Shown: positions 46,701-56,797 of the stretch, piece after piece
Layout: each line of letters begins with the position of its first letter
How positions within the stretch are numbered: the first letter of the stretch is position 1
DNA from: Flectonema sp. DT1601
Taxonomy: Eukaryota; Euglenozoa; Diplonemea; Diplonemida; Diplonemidae
Length of the DNA stretch: 64,000 bases
Reading direction: 5' to 3'
Assembly (NCBI GenBank): GCA_964019425.1
Contig: OZ025790.1
Location: forward strand, 620,001 to 684,000
Translations under genes and position numbers: made by a program
The notes under the pieces: model-generated
Told to the model about the DNA's origin: nothing
What the model saw: the letters and a program-made list of their open reading frames with translations, nothing else
Database searches by the model: none

Positions 46701-47188
46701 AGTACGCGACTACTTCCTCCAGAAGGATCATTCGGTTTAAAATAATAAAACATCGCAGCGAACGAGAGAGCTTGAATCGCACTTCCAACTACAGCGATGG
46801 TCGCTATTTTATACATCGTACAAGTTCTTAAATAGTATGCCATCATTGGATCTGTTATAACGTCGATACATTTACTGAGAGTAATAACTAAAGCGACTTG
46901 TCCTGGTAAGAGGTTTCTAGCTGTGTACCATTGTGTTGCAATGACTGCAAGCCATAAAGGCATACCGAATACTCCAAATAATTGAGTTAGAGACCAAACG
47001 TTAACGATTTGTTTCATCTTCTTGTCGATATCCTCATCAGTCATTGGTTCGTCATTCTTTTTATTCCCTCGATAGAATGTATTTAGTTTTTCAATATCAT
47101 AAATGCGTTCTGTGTGTGCTACACCACTACTACCTCCACCACCTTCAGATACTCGAGACAGCTCTGTTTCACGACCAGGAGATGTCAT
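43742..47188 (-). CDS. GPH-type (MFS_2) membrane transporter with long C-terminal extension
   Basis: 1148 residues, one exon. Residues about 50-640 carry roughly 12 hydrophobic helices. Between the first helices is the SKCIDVITDPMMAYYLRT segment, which matches the K-x-x-D-x-x-x-DP-x-x-G pattern of the glycoside-pentoside-hexuronide:cation symporter family. A later helix (FINGLPFGGEFMTDTILLHL) fits the second-half motif. These proteins import sugars or other small solutes with H+ or Na+. The C-terminal 500 residues are unusual: a long hydrophilic part, then two more hydrophobic helices (about 965-990 and 1003-1022), then a globular tail. Most family members end near 500 residues. The acceptor CAG lies only 9 bases before the ATG. 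Confidence 0.75.
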   Translation of the reverse strand: MTSPGRETELSRVSEGGGGSSGVAHTERIYDIEKLNTFYRGNKKNDEPMTDEDIDKKMKQIVNVWSLTQLFGVFGMPLWLAVIATQWYTARNLLPGQVALVITLSKCIDVITDPMMAYYLRTCTMYKIATIAVVGSAIQALSFAAMFYYFKPNDPSGGSSRVLLQYAVCYVFFFVGDTMTGTPTTTLGTMLKSQRILSTKHHNNGMRLGSMAKVGGILLMGFTTFAAGKFMTSQGYEFGSSEGVFKGLTPKTNFYCAIFFGLIHFAINCRFWSLIKSFEDSVCEISETERLEPFLKGFSAMMTSSYNNPFFRQLIGAWVCDQLTITLVKNLLMWFVRHNVEPNLAPGCLAYSDPANAKYVTEGGFETGQDKYSFECSADSIVKGGVFFVIVGAMVGNVFWQKKIDSETDEYGNGNLYKNWLLFNLSSALTNGLMVFVGRGDSRLFWLLCFINGLPFGGEFMTDTILLHLIASETWLHRSERAMDEPHLAKQLDSHTTKFSMMKTFIPKVVSLVAEAIPLSLIAIWYIDPNEACYDSNNVFIGISECESQLLYSDGSPKYVFQRTQVRELIAFFFFVLPTATTLASYYLKSGFQVTDTSYKLFIESCREGCPGYQISWFSYGAHKDKEPEQEVDVVKLRSILANYSKKEDSELTKSSVDHLIQQIDDTSQKEVDTDADFISIQSTLTIHKRKLLTDSWIGKLIATTNGQHLFSLPYYGNHFFSKLPISVLKFTLENTPPSDMNTILHSHNVNDSPSMSRLKGVFHGFCGILYVPMKLLLKILFQFGRCALSRVRNSKPKRIAAIHPYEVEPNFTMLFGVMGHRNVSDFVFTIIPLMAARMIQSVGGGWESVPRKQIISFLRMIQHSVGHVNIKLSTDNTCQEALQRYNNNYETLLLLQKSRRDSIVNPRHEGLDGDDTFYKNSKIRLSHTSLQQFKIYKNIYSRIEYLWCAGASFSIAMLFIILIMIILWGGLKPLTESKWSVVITFPLFMSAVGLVVFLYFRGLQHVAWPVDREMSISELFSLAIIHFNSLNCASTQPLVFHPTRSSKKPKNELLSNIAASYETNNEHDDNTISYLIFIPKSSYLSSLIQLESGHRLLDCVALELQQVSENSSSTPSWNVVNISPQDIDYPYVCLLYTWACVDSSRDN

Positions 47189-47819
47189 GTCACCCGACTG
47201 TTTAATGAAAATATATAAATAAACATGACTTTCTGCTTTACAGTCAACTCATAAAAGTAATTTTCTCAAAAATATTTGTTGCTGGATGATTAAATAGCAT
47301 CAAGTAACTAATATTTTGAGAAAGGGAAAAAAAAAAAAAAAAAAATAAATAAATAAAAATTCTATAAAAAAAAAAAAAGATTGTCGGTAGTGTTTCTGAA
47401 TCATACTCTCATAAAAGGACGATTCAAAAAAAAAGAAAAAAAAGAAAACTTTTTTCCCTTTCAAATTTTCTTTCAGTATGTCTGTTGTTGAATATGTTTC
47501 TTCTTCTCTTTTTTTACTATTTTTTTTTCTTTCTTCTTTTTTTTTTCCAACAACTAAAAAATAAGTAAAGGGGAAAAAGAAAAAAGAAAATAAAATAAAT
47601 GGCAATCAAATCTAAGGAAAGGGGAGGAGGATTTCGGGGAATAGAGCGCACCCAGAAATATAGAAATTACAAAGTAGGTAACTATGAACGTTTTAAAGTC
47701 TCGACTTAGTTGAAGCTTAAAAGCCAATTACTAAAGACTTAGCGGAGGGTGGCAGTGTTTGTAAGTTGATTTTTTTGTTCTTTTTTTTTTTCTCCTCTTT
47801 TTCCCCCTTTATTCTAAGC
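47189..47819. other. Intergenic, A/T-homopolymer-rich
   Basis: Contains A runs near 47328-47345 and T-rich blocks at 47505-47548. ORFs rich in Lys or Phe here are artefacts. Confidence 0.5.
47198..47222 (-). promoter_or_regulatory. Predicted trans-splice acceptor of the transporter gene
   Basis: Minus strand reads TATATTTTCATTAAACAG, 9 bases before the ATG at 47188; AT-rich rather than strictly pyrimidine. Confidence 0.4.
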
Positions 47820-49267
47820 TTAAACAGCCATCTGCATCTTGATAGTTGGAAAAGGAGCGTAGTCAAGAACAGCAAAATCTTCCATACAATAGTCTTCAAC
47901 CTTGTCATGGTGATTAATAATCTTAACTACTGGGAATGGACGTGGATTTCTCTCAAGCTGAGTTTGAAGTGGTTCCACGTGATTTGAGTACACATGAGCA
48001 TCACCTAAAGTATGAATAAAATCACCCGGCTTAAGACCACATATATCAGCCAATATAATTGTTAATAACGAGTACGAAGCGATATTAAAAGGTACTCCAA
48101 GACCCATGTCACATGATCGCTGGTACATTTGACATGAAAGCTCTCCATTTGCAACATAAAATTGAGATAAGATGTGACAAGGAGGTAAAGCCATCTCTGG
48201 CATAGCTGTTGGGTTCCAAGCAGACATGATGATTCTTCTATCGTTTGGATTGTTTTTAATCTTGTCGATTACTTCAGCTAGTTGATCAATACCCTTACCA
48301 GAGTAGTCATCGTGACAGGTTCCATATTCGGCCCCAAAATGTCTCCATTGAAATCCGTAGATGGGTCCGAGGTCTCCTACTTCTCTGTTGTGAAGACCTC
48401 TGCCGTCGAGGAATTCACGAGTTCCGTTGTCATCCCAGATACCTACTCCCTTGGCTTTGAGAGTTTTACCGTTAGTTTCTCCTTTTATAAACCAAAATAA
48501 TTCCTCAGCAACACCAGTCCAGAAAACCCTTTTTGTTGTCAATAACGGAAATCTACCATCGCGGAGTGAAAATCTCATCTGAGCACCAAAACGAGAGATG
48601 GTACCGACACCAGTTCTGTCACCTTTCTTGACACCATTCAAAATGATGTCTTCAACGAGATCGAGGTATTGTTGTTCTTCTTTGTTAGAACGGGAATACT
48701 TCTCAAATGAGTAAGTGAAGTCACCTTCTGTTTGGTCATCAGATTTTGATATTTGTTGGTATCCTTTTGGAGTTCCTTCGAAATCGATGCTCACATCACA
48801 TCCGTGATCACCTTTTACACGTGTGATAAAAACATGATGAAGGGGAAGTTTTTTATTTTCCAACGCATTCTTGTAGATCGACGCACCTCCGATAACAAAA
48901 ACACGATCAATAGAATCAAGGTAAGGTGACTCTGTTAATAATGATAAAGCCTTTTCTAAGTCACCATTCACAACTAAAACATCATCTCCAGCAACATCTT
49001 CCATCGTCGTTGATAAGACGACATTTAACCTTCCTGGGAGTGGTCTGAATTTTGACGGGATAGATTCCCAGGTCTTTCTTCCCATTATAACTGCGTTCTT
49101 CTTGTTTGCTTCTGCTGCTTTGGTGCTGCTGGACTTGGTCGTTATTTCTTTGAAATATTTCAGGTCCCCAGGTATTCTCCATGGAAGGTCACCGTCTTTT
49201 CCAATCCCTCCTTTTTCATCGGAGGCTACAATGATTGAGAATGGTCTCATCACGTTATGAAAACTCA

Positions 49268-49268
<1 letters not shown>
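47820..49268 (-). CDS. DHFR-TS: Bifunctional dihydrofolate reductase-thymidylate synthase
   Basis: 482 residues, one exon. DHFR occupies about residues 8-190: IVASDEKGGIGKDGDLPW (cofactor and folate site), MGRKTWESIP, PLPGRLNVVLST and VFVIGGASIY. Thymidylate synthase occupies about 205-482: DRTGVGTISRFGAQ, LLTTKRVFW, the catalytic Cys at about residue 364 in LPPCHILSQF, QRSCDMGLGVPFN, and the C-terminal KMQMAV. TS makes dTMP from dUMP with methylene-tetrahydrofolate, and DHFR regenerates tetrahydrofolate; both act in the cytosol for DNA synthesis. The fusion is typical of plants and many protists, including kinetoplastids, apicomplexans and other bikonts. All key residues seen are conserved, so it should be active. 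Its 5' UTR is unusual (24 consecutive A before ATG). Confidence 0.97.
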
Positions 49269-49300
<32 letters not shown>

Positions 49301-49340
49301 ATAATATTCTGTGAAGGGAAAAATAATATAAAAATGGAGT
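49269..49340 (-). promoter_or_regulatory. DHFR-TS 5' UTR: poly(A)24 directly before ATG, with splice acceptor
   Basis: On the minus strand 24 A (49292-49269) run straight into the ATG. A CAG at 49311-49309 after ATTATTTTTCCCTTCA is the likely trans-splice acceptor, leaving a UTR of about 40 bases that is mostly A. Confidence 0.5.
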
Positions 49341-50919
49341 TAAAAATTAAAAAACAACGCAATGAGTGTTGACGAATCACGCTATCAATCTATAAATGAA
49401 GTTTTTTTTTTTTCTTTCTCAAAAATAAGTTTGTAAAACCAGTGAGTGTGATTTTTTTTTTTTTTTTTTTCCCCTGTTTGTTAGCAGAGCTTCTGAGAAC
49501 GCAGAAAATAGAAGAGCGCTTTAAAGAAAAAATATCACCACTCAGTATGAGCTCTCTGTGTTATATTCATAATCCGAAGTACGTTACTTTTATTAAGCAT
49601 TATTTCACTTATAAACTACCCAAGACTACATCAGCACTTTTGGACGCAGCTAAGAGACTTGTCAAAAAAAAAGATAACCAGAAAACAACCTGAAGAGGGC
49701 AGCAAAAAAAAAAAGAGGACGGAAAAAAAAATGAATAGCACAAAATAATAACAAAAATTTCGGGTTATGGTCAAAATGCCTGGATGTGGAAAGCTATGCG
49801 GAGTTTCCAAAAAAAAAAAAAAAAAAAAAGCTGGTCAAACCTGATAGCCATATTAAAAAACCTCTCAGGAGGTGGAAGCCAAGGAGGAATTGAAGTATGT
49901 TCCACAAAACAAGTTGTTTTCAAACCATCGATTTCGATCACCTCCACGTCTATTGAACAGAAGACATCGTTTTATCCGGAAATTCGGGGACCACATGAAA
50001 TGGGGTGGCACGAAAAAAAGGAAAAATAAAAAAACTTGGTTTGGTTCCCTCTGTTACTCAAAGGGTCAATCAGAAGGTAATCTGTTACTTTTTTCCTGCG
50101 ACACATTCCAATCAGAATAAAAAAAACTTTAATTTCAAAAAAAAAAAAATTAAAAAAAAAATTGTGGGACTCTTTTTTATGCAAAAAGTGCACCACCTGC
50201 TTAAATGGTGTGGAAGGGTATTTTCCTTTTTCCTTTTTTTCTTCTTTTTTTTCTCCAATTCTAATTCTGTTAATTTCAATCGATATTAAAAAAAAATAAA
50301 TAAATAAATAAGATCTCAACGGCCGTTTTCGTCGTCAGAAATGTAAATCTCAAAACAAGAAATGTGAAAAATAATACAACCCAATTATCTTCAGTATCTA
50401 ACTCACTTAGACAGTTAAACCCAAAGTAAAAGGTTTAATCGCGCGTACCTCACAATAAAATCTAATTGGTGGATCACATAAACAAGTCGTAGAGAAGTTT
50501 AGAATCCTGGCCCTGGGTGGCTGATTATCTCATACAGAGTATCAATTACTTTTTAAATACTCCGATCTAACTACAGTCACATGAGTAATCATCTCTCCGT
50601 ATGAATTCTTAGAAATGTAAATAAACAAATCAAATTTATGTGTTGAGTCGGTAGAATTAGTTTTTTTTTTTTTTTTTTCACATCTAAAATTTTCATTTTC
50701 AATAAAAATGCTCTAACTTCGCACACAAAAAAATAATATCTCGAGGGGAGGGAGGGAAATGGACTAGTGGTCTAATTTTGTTGAAAAAGGAAAAAAAAAA
50801 AAAACTTTAGTACCTGAAAATAATAAGTTAAACTAAAACAAAGAATAATGTTTCTGCCTTGCACACCAACAAAAGGGTTCTAAGCAGCAGTTAATCAGTA
50901 GCCTACATTCTTAATTCAT
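49341..50919. other. Intergenic, homopolymer-rich, no gene seen
   Basis: T runs at 49400-49410, 49451-49470 and 50661-50678, and A runs at 49810-49829 and 50790. Small ORFs on both strands have no plausible composition. Confidence 0.5.
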
Positions 50920-51864
50920 TCAAATACCAGAATCAGGAACATACACAACTTTACGAGAGTATTGACAGATCTTATTTTCCACATCACGTATTTGAGTCTC
51001 AAGATCGTCGCGACGCTTTCTTATGGAAGTAGTGTCGTATCGCATTGGTAATCTGTTTTAAGTGTTCCAACAAAAGAGGGAGGGAGGAAATGAGATTACA
51101 TACTTATTAATGTCTGCCATCAAATCTCTCTTTTTGGCTTCAAGTCCTTTTAGAATTCCAGTTTTCTCTTCTTGAGTAAGAGGAGTGCAGCCGGGTGGAT
51201 GCTGTCGTCGTTTTCGCTCCTCTTCTACTGCTCTGTTGAGAATATCTTTCTCGTATTGGAGTTCTGCCTTACGTTGTTCTAAATAAGCAGGTACTTTACC
51301 CAGAGTTGATGTCTTTGTTACACCACCTGTAGAGTTCTTACGAGCAGCACCAGAACCACCTGATGGAGGACCACACATAGAAGTTGCGTTTGTTGGAGCT
51401 ATCGGCTGAGGTGCTACTGGTGGTTGATATTGTTGTTCCACAACCTGCGTTGCTAGTTTTGATTGAGGTGGAGGAGAAGGAGAATAAACCTCATCTTCTC
51501 TGATGGTGTATTGTCTGGCATGCGCTGGTTCCGTTTCTCTGACGAAAACTTGAATTTCACCATTTCTTGGCTCCGCATCAAATGTGGTCTCTTCCATTTG
51601 ATATTCCCTTACAGGAGATATGTTACTTCTTACGGTTGTTGTTGCTGCTGCTGGTAGTGCTGCTCCTCTGGTTGCCGTCGCCGTACCCGTGAGAGATCCC
51701 TTTCTGGAGTACTGCCCGCGAAGCCTTTCCTTCAACTTCGTATCGCGGTCTTTCATTTCCTGATCTCTCTTACGCATCTCTCGATTCAACATCTCTTGCT
51801 CTCGTATCTGCATTCGATTTTGACGTTGATAGTCATTCGTTATGGGGGGTCTGCGGGTAGTCAT
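50920..51864 (-). CDS. ENKUR: Enkurin (axonemal/calmodulin-binding protein), two exons
   Basis: Exon 1 is 51864-51104 and exon 2 is 51052-50920, about 297 residues. The intron (51103-51053) starts GTATGT and ends TTAAAACAG; the join is in frame and completes the enkurin domain. The N-terminus is an Arg/Glu/Met-rich helix, the middle Pro/Ala/Ser-rich. The C-terminal enkurin domain (about 195-295) shows GKVPAYLEQRKAELQYEK, then PPGCTPLTQEEKTGILKGL and, across the splice, LPMRYDTTSIRKRRDDLE and QIRDVENKI. Enkurin is a microtubule inner protein of cilia and flagella that in animals also binds TRPC channels and calmodulin. It supports a motile flagellate as host. Confidence 0.88.
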
Positions 51865-51874
51865 GTATGTGATG

Positions 51875-51900
51875 CTGTGGATGATTGTTTTGTGATTACA
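51875..51900 (-). promoter_or_regulatory. Predicted trans-splice acceptor of enkurin
   Basis: Minus strand reads ACAATCATCCACAG, 10 bases before the ATG at 51864. Confidence 0.4.
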
Positions 51901-52712
51901 TTATATTATTCAATTCCTTTATTAAAAAAACCAAAGACTAGCTCCATAATTTTGGATCGTTTTCTGTGCGAGTGAAATAACTATTAAAAAAAACGACGTG
52001 AGACTCAAATTTTTGTTGAAGTCATTCATTTCTCGACAATTTAGAGCACAGCGTCTCGCAGTGTTCGCCCGGGAGCAATGCGGGCTACTAATTGCTTAGC
52101 AGCTAGCTACTTATTTGTACCGAATTTTGAATTTAGATGAAAGGGGGAGGAGAAGGGAGAAGGGAGGAACAAGTCGAAGGAGGGAGACAAGTGATCAAGA
52201 TATAGAGATATAACTCTGCCTGCTTGAAGAATCAGAAATTAAGACCTTTACTTATTTACTTATTTTCTTTTTTCAATTCTTTTTTTTGTGTAAGTCTCCC
52301 CCAGCGGTCTTTTCGGAAAGTGCGAACGAGACGATGGGCAAACAAAATAAAAAGGGGGAGAGAGAGAGAGATTGAAAAGAAGAAATAAAATATAATAAAA
52401 CAGCCATACAACACCATCAGTTATAATTGTAGTTAGAGATAGGGATGTACCGATATTACCAACAAATCGAAAAACTGTAGCAAAGCAGGAGCCACAAATG
52501 ATAAAGATAAAGAGAACTGCTAAACAGACTCACCTTACTAATAGCCTAAGGCAATACGTTAGGGTATCAAACCGTAACTTACGACTTACGAGTTTTTTGG
52601 GAAGCACGCCCTACGAATACAGTTGAGAAAACTGCTCGCAAGGAGAGCACCACTTTATTTGTCACTCGATGACTAAAAACAAGAGAGAACAATATCAACT
52701 TAAAGAGGAAAA

Positions 52713-52740
52713 GGGGGGGGGTGGGGTGGGGTGGGGTGGG
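52713..52740 (+). repeat. G-quadruplex-forming G tract
   Basis: Nine G followed by T-GGGG three times and T-GGG on the plus strand (C-rich on the coding strand). Five G runs of three or more with single-base loops predict a very stable quadruplex. It is the only such motif noticed in the window. Confidence 0.8.
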
Positions 52741-55700
52741 TGAAAGGATTGTCAAAACAACAAATTTACTAAATACTTTTCTTTTTCTTTTTCTTTTTTT
52801 TTTCTTTTTTCTTTTTTTTTTTTTTTTTTTGCTAATTTTTGATAATAAAAATACAAAAAATCAATAAAATGACCTTTTTGCATTAAATTAACAGGAATTC
52901 GGAAAGTCGAAAAAAAAAAAAAAAAAAAAAAACAAAGGACGCGAAAAGAAACCGAAAAATCTTTTTTTTAAATAAAAAAAAAAAAAATAATTGTTTGCCA
53001 TGGCTATTCCTTAATAACGAAAGCATCTTAGGAGATAGTTAGTCAAACACCAAATAGATTTCCTGAGAACATTAAAAATGACCCAAAAGAAAACGAAGGG
53101 TTGATGCAATGGGGCTACAGATCTTCTGTACGAAGATCCAAAACCTTATCTACTGAATTATTAATTAAATAGCAGGAAGACACCTGCTTACCGCAAGTAA
53201 AGTTATTTTTGGAAATCCAACGTTGTTGCTGCTTCATGAGAACTCTAGCGAGGGTAACTCACAGCGAAAAGTAAGTTATGCAGACAAAAACTAATTTGAC
53301 TGCAAAACAAAAAAAAAATTCATCAGCCAATTCAATGCACTGATTAAATAAAAAAAGCTAATCACCAAGTAGAATAGACACACCTAAAAAAAAAATTATT
53401 GTTTTTTTTTTTTTGGTGATTCATACCTAACATGGTGAAAAAAAAAAAAAAAAAAAAAAAAGTATTATTGTTTTTGAAAATGAAAATAAAAAAAGAAAAA
53501 TTCAAGTGGAAGGAGGAAAAAGCTCTTTGAAGTCTACCGAACGCAGAGAATTCTTCTTTTTTTCAAGAACGGGATGCTGAGAAGTAAATAGAACAGAGCT
53601 AATCACATGGTGCTCAAATCGTTCTCAAAATTAGAAGACGAACTATCGATCGCAATTGTTGACCTGAAGTTCCAAATGTTAGTTTTAAATAATTAAAAAT
53701 AAAATAAAATAAAATAAAATAAAAGGAAAGTTGTTTTGCTCATTGCGAATATTACGCCGCTTTTTGCGGCAATTTAAATTGCGTTGTTTTTTTTTTTTCC
53801 TTTTCTCTTTGTTCTTCAGGAAAGAAGGAAGTACTTGATTCGGACATTATTTGTTTTCGTTCTTTTTATGCAGCTGCTGGTTGGTTATTAAGTTTTTTTT
53901 ATTTGCAAGACCGATGATTTTGGTTTATCAACGTCAGTTATAATTTTATTGTTGTTGTTGTTTTCCCTTTAATTTCAATGATCACCTCAATAGCACGGCT
54001 CAACCTCTTATGAGGAAGGAGGCGACCTTTTCAACACTGAATACGAAGAACTCACTGAGCAGGATGCGATCCTTTAAAGTCTTATCACTCAGTGAGGTCA
54101 GAAGGGAGAATGACATGCCCCTGAACAGGTTTTGTGTCGGGTGATAAATATATAAAATAAATAAATTCATGCTAAAATTGAAAAGATCAGAAGTTCGACC
54201 CTATACACTGAATTACGAAGACAATAATTAAATAACAACAACAGAGTGTTCTCTATTGAAGTTTTTCAAGTCTGTTTTCTCTCAGTGTTTCCTTTCAAAG
54301 AAAAAAAAAAAAAACGACCAGTTTGTGTGATGTTCAAACTTTTGTTTTTTTCTGAGTGTTTTATTTCTTATTCGTTTGAAGAGCGATTGCGAAGAGAATG
54401 ACATCTGAGATTCGAGGCTCTACTTCAATCAGAAGAAAAGCTGATTTTGCTCAAACGCACAAAAAAAGTTGATTTTACTGACACACGAGTATATCAGTAG
54501 TCAGTTGTTTTTTTTCCTTCTTTCCCGTTCTATAAAAAAAAAAGAAGAAAAAAAAAGAAAAAAATAAATAAATCACAAACTGACTATCAAGAAACCACAT
54601 AATTCGTGACAATGAATGAACTGCACGACTGTAAAAAAACAACTTTTTTTTTTTTTCATTTTTCTTTTCCTACTTACTGGGGAGAGGGACAACAAGAATA
54701 AGGGAAAGTGGGTACACCCAACAGTGGAGGATTACCAGAGCCAACTTCTAAAACGATTTTTCATAATCAACAACAACAACAACAACAACACACTAGCTGT
54801 ACACGACTAGAAAGAAATCGTCAAGACAACAAATAATAATAATAAAGCAGACTCTATCCAGAAGATAAAGGTAATTATCCATCCAGTTATGGGTTTACTC
54901 TAAAGTAAATTAAAAACATGACTGAAATCTACAACAGTATTCAACACCTATCAAGGCATCAGTAAGCAACATATAAAATAATCGAATAAGTGCTCTGAAT
55001 GCGATGACGGAATACTGCTGCAGACACAACAGTAAACATAAAAAGAAAATATTAACCCGGGGAGATAATATAATTAAGTCATGCAGTTATAAAAATTAAA
55101 TAATTAAAAAGATACTGCGACCGGTTTTATCTCCCCCTTGGTTTAAAAAATAAACAAAACCCTAATACTCGCCGGGCCACAAACATAAACTCGGAAAAGA
55201 AATGAAAAGAAAAGTGCATAAAGAGCCAACAAAAAACAATGAATGGAATAAAATGTTTTTCTGCACCTTTTTTTTAACTCGTTGCTAATACATTGTCAGC
55301 ATAATTCCACCGCCTCTTTTTCCACATTGGCTACCAGCGGCAGTGATGGCGACTGCAAAATGTTGGGTGAATATTCAAAAAGTTTTTTTTTTTTTTCCCG
55401 AAAAAGAAAGGAAGAAAAAGCAGGAAATTTTCTTTAAAAAAAAATAAAAGAAAATACGAGGAAACATGGAATGACCACTGCTGAAGGAGATTACCCATCA
55501 ACAGGTGGTCTCCACTAAGAAGTCCCGTAGTCGATGACTTGGGAGTAAATTTCTACTGCGGAGCAAAACAATAATACAGCACCAGGAATTGTTCAAGGGC
55601 TAAGCGTATGCGACAAGCAAGCAAACATAAAGTAGGATAACGTCCACGACCTACACAACAATCCTACTCAACTAGCGCACAGTGAGGTAAGCTCCTTTGT

Positions 55701-55811
55701 TGGGAAAATGGGAGTTGGTTGCAATAGAGGGAGTGAAGAAAAACAAAAAAGAAAACAAGGATAAGAAAATATTCTTTTTTCTCCTTCGAAATGCCGTCTG
55801 AAAAAATCAAG

Positions 55812-55844
<33 letters not shown>

Positions 55845-56797
55845 GAAACGACGTGCAAGTCAGGGAAGAATAAAAACGCAAGTTATTTAGAAAAGAGCTT
55901 TAATTAAAGTTAGACAAGATGTTGAATTCCGACCTACAAGTGAATCTACGGACCTGAATAGAGATAACATCAAAACATTTTGTCATTTATCTTGGTCTTC
56001 GATAGAGAAAGAAAATAATTCGTTGCCTGACCAGAATAAATAAAAATAGATTAAAAAAGAAAAGCCCACGTAAAGAATGGAGGGGAAAACAAATACATCA
56101 GCAACGACATACACACAAGTGGAAGCAGACAAGACGGCTCAACGAATTTTCTAAAACCTCAACTCATTACCTTACGAGCGTATCACCGTCGACAACTATA
56201 TTTCTGAGAAATAAATATCTTCGGTGATGTGCCATAACGAAGTATTTTCATTGCGGATTGTTACCTTCCCCCAACACCACCAATCCTAGTCCACAACACC
56301 AGCAGTCACTTTGGTGTGCAAATCATATGCAGTTCAGCAATGCTTGTTTTTATTATTTTCCCTTCTCATCTTTTGCAAAGAGAATACAGCAAATATCCTT
56401 AACGATTGTTTGTTATTAAAAAAAATAATAGTTGTTGGTCACAGATGTGAACAGGTTAGGGGGTGTTATGCGTGAAAAATAAAACACCAGACGCTGTTAT
56501 TCTGATGTAATAATCACGCTAAGAAGAAGACTAGCACTGCGACCAGTGACCAGTCAAATAATAGTTTAGGGAAGATGGGAATAGGGCATTCAAATAATTT
56601 TAAAATAAAACTGAAAGAGTCTACTGGAAATAAAGGTACCGAGATCAGGGGATGGAAAGTGAATGGATATTATAAATTGATAAAGTAACTTAATAATTAT
56701 TTTTTGATCTTTTTTCCCCCCTAAATATCGTCATCATGATATATTTAAAAAGGGGAATTTTAAAAAAAGCGTCCCAATGTTGATATTGTTATCGGAT

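Larger units (their letters stand above)
51865..56797. other. 4.9-kb gene-free region
   Basis: The largest gap in the window. It is full of A and T runs (52818-52830, 52913-52932, 53439-53461, 55823-55843), an AAAAT repeat (about 53697-53724) and an AAC repeat (about 54768-54790). One G-rich motif is at 52713-52740. I found no ORF with coding character and no tRNA or rRNA signature on either strand. It could hold a long 3' UTR of the RTX gene, unrecognised non-coding RNA, or a transcription start or stop region. Confidence 0.5.
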
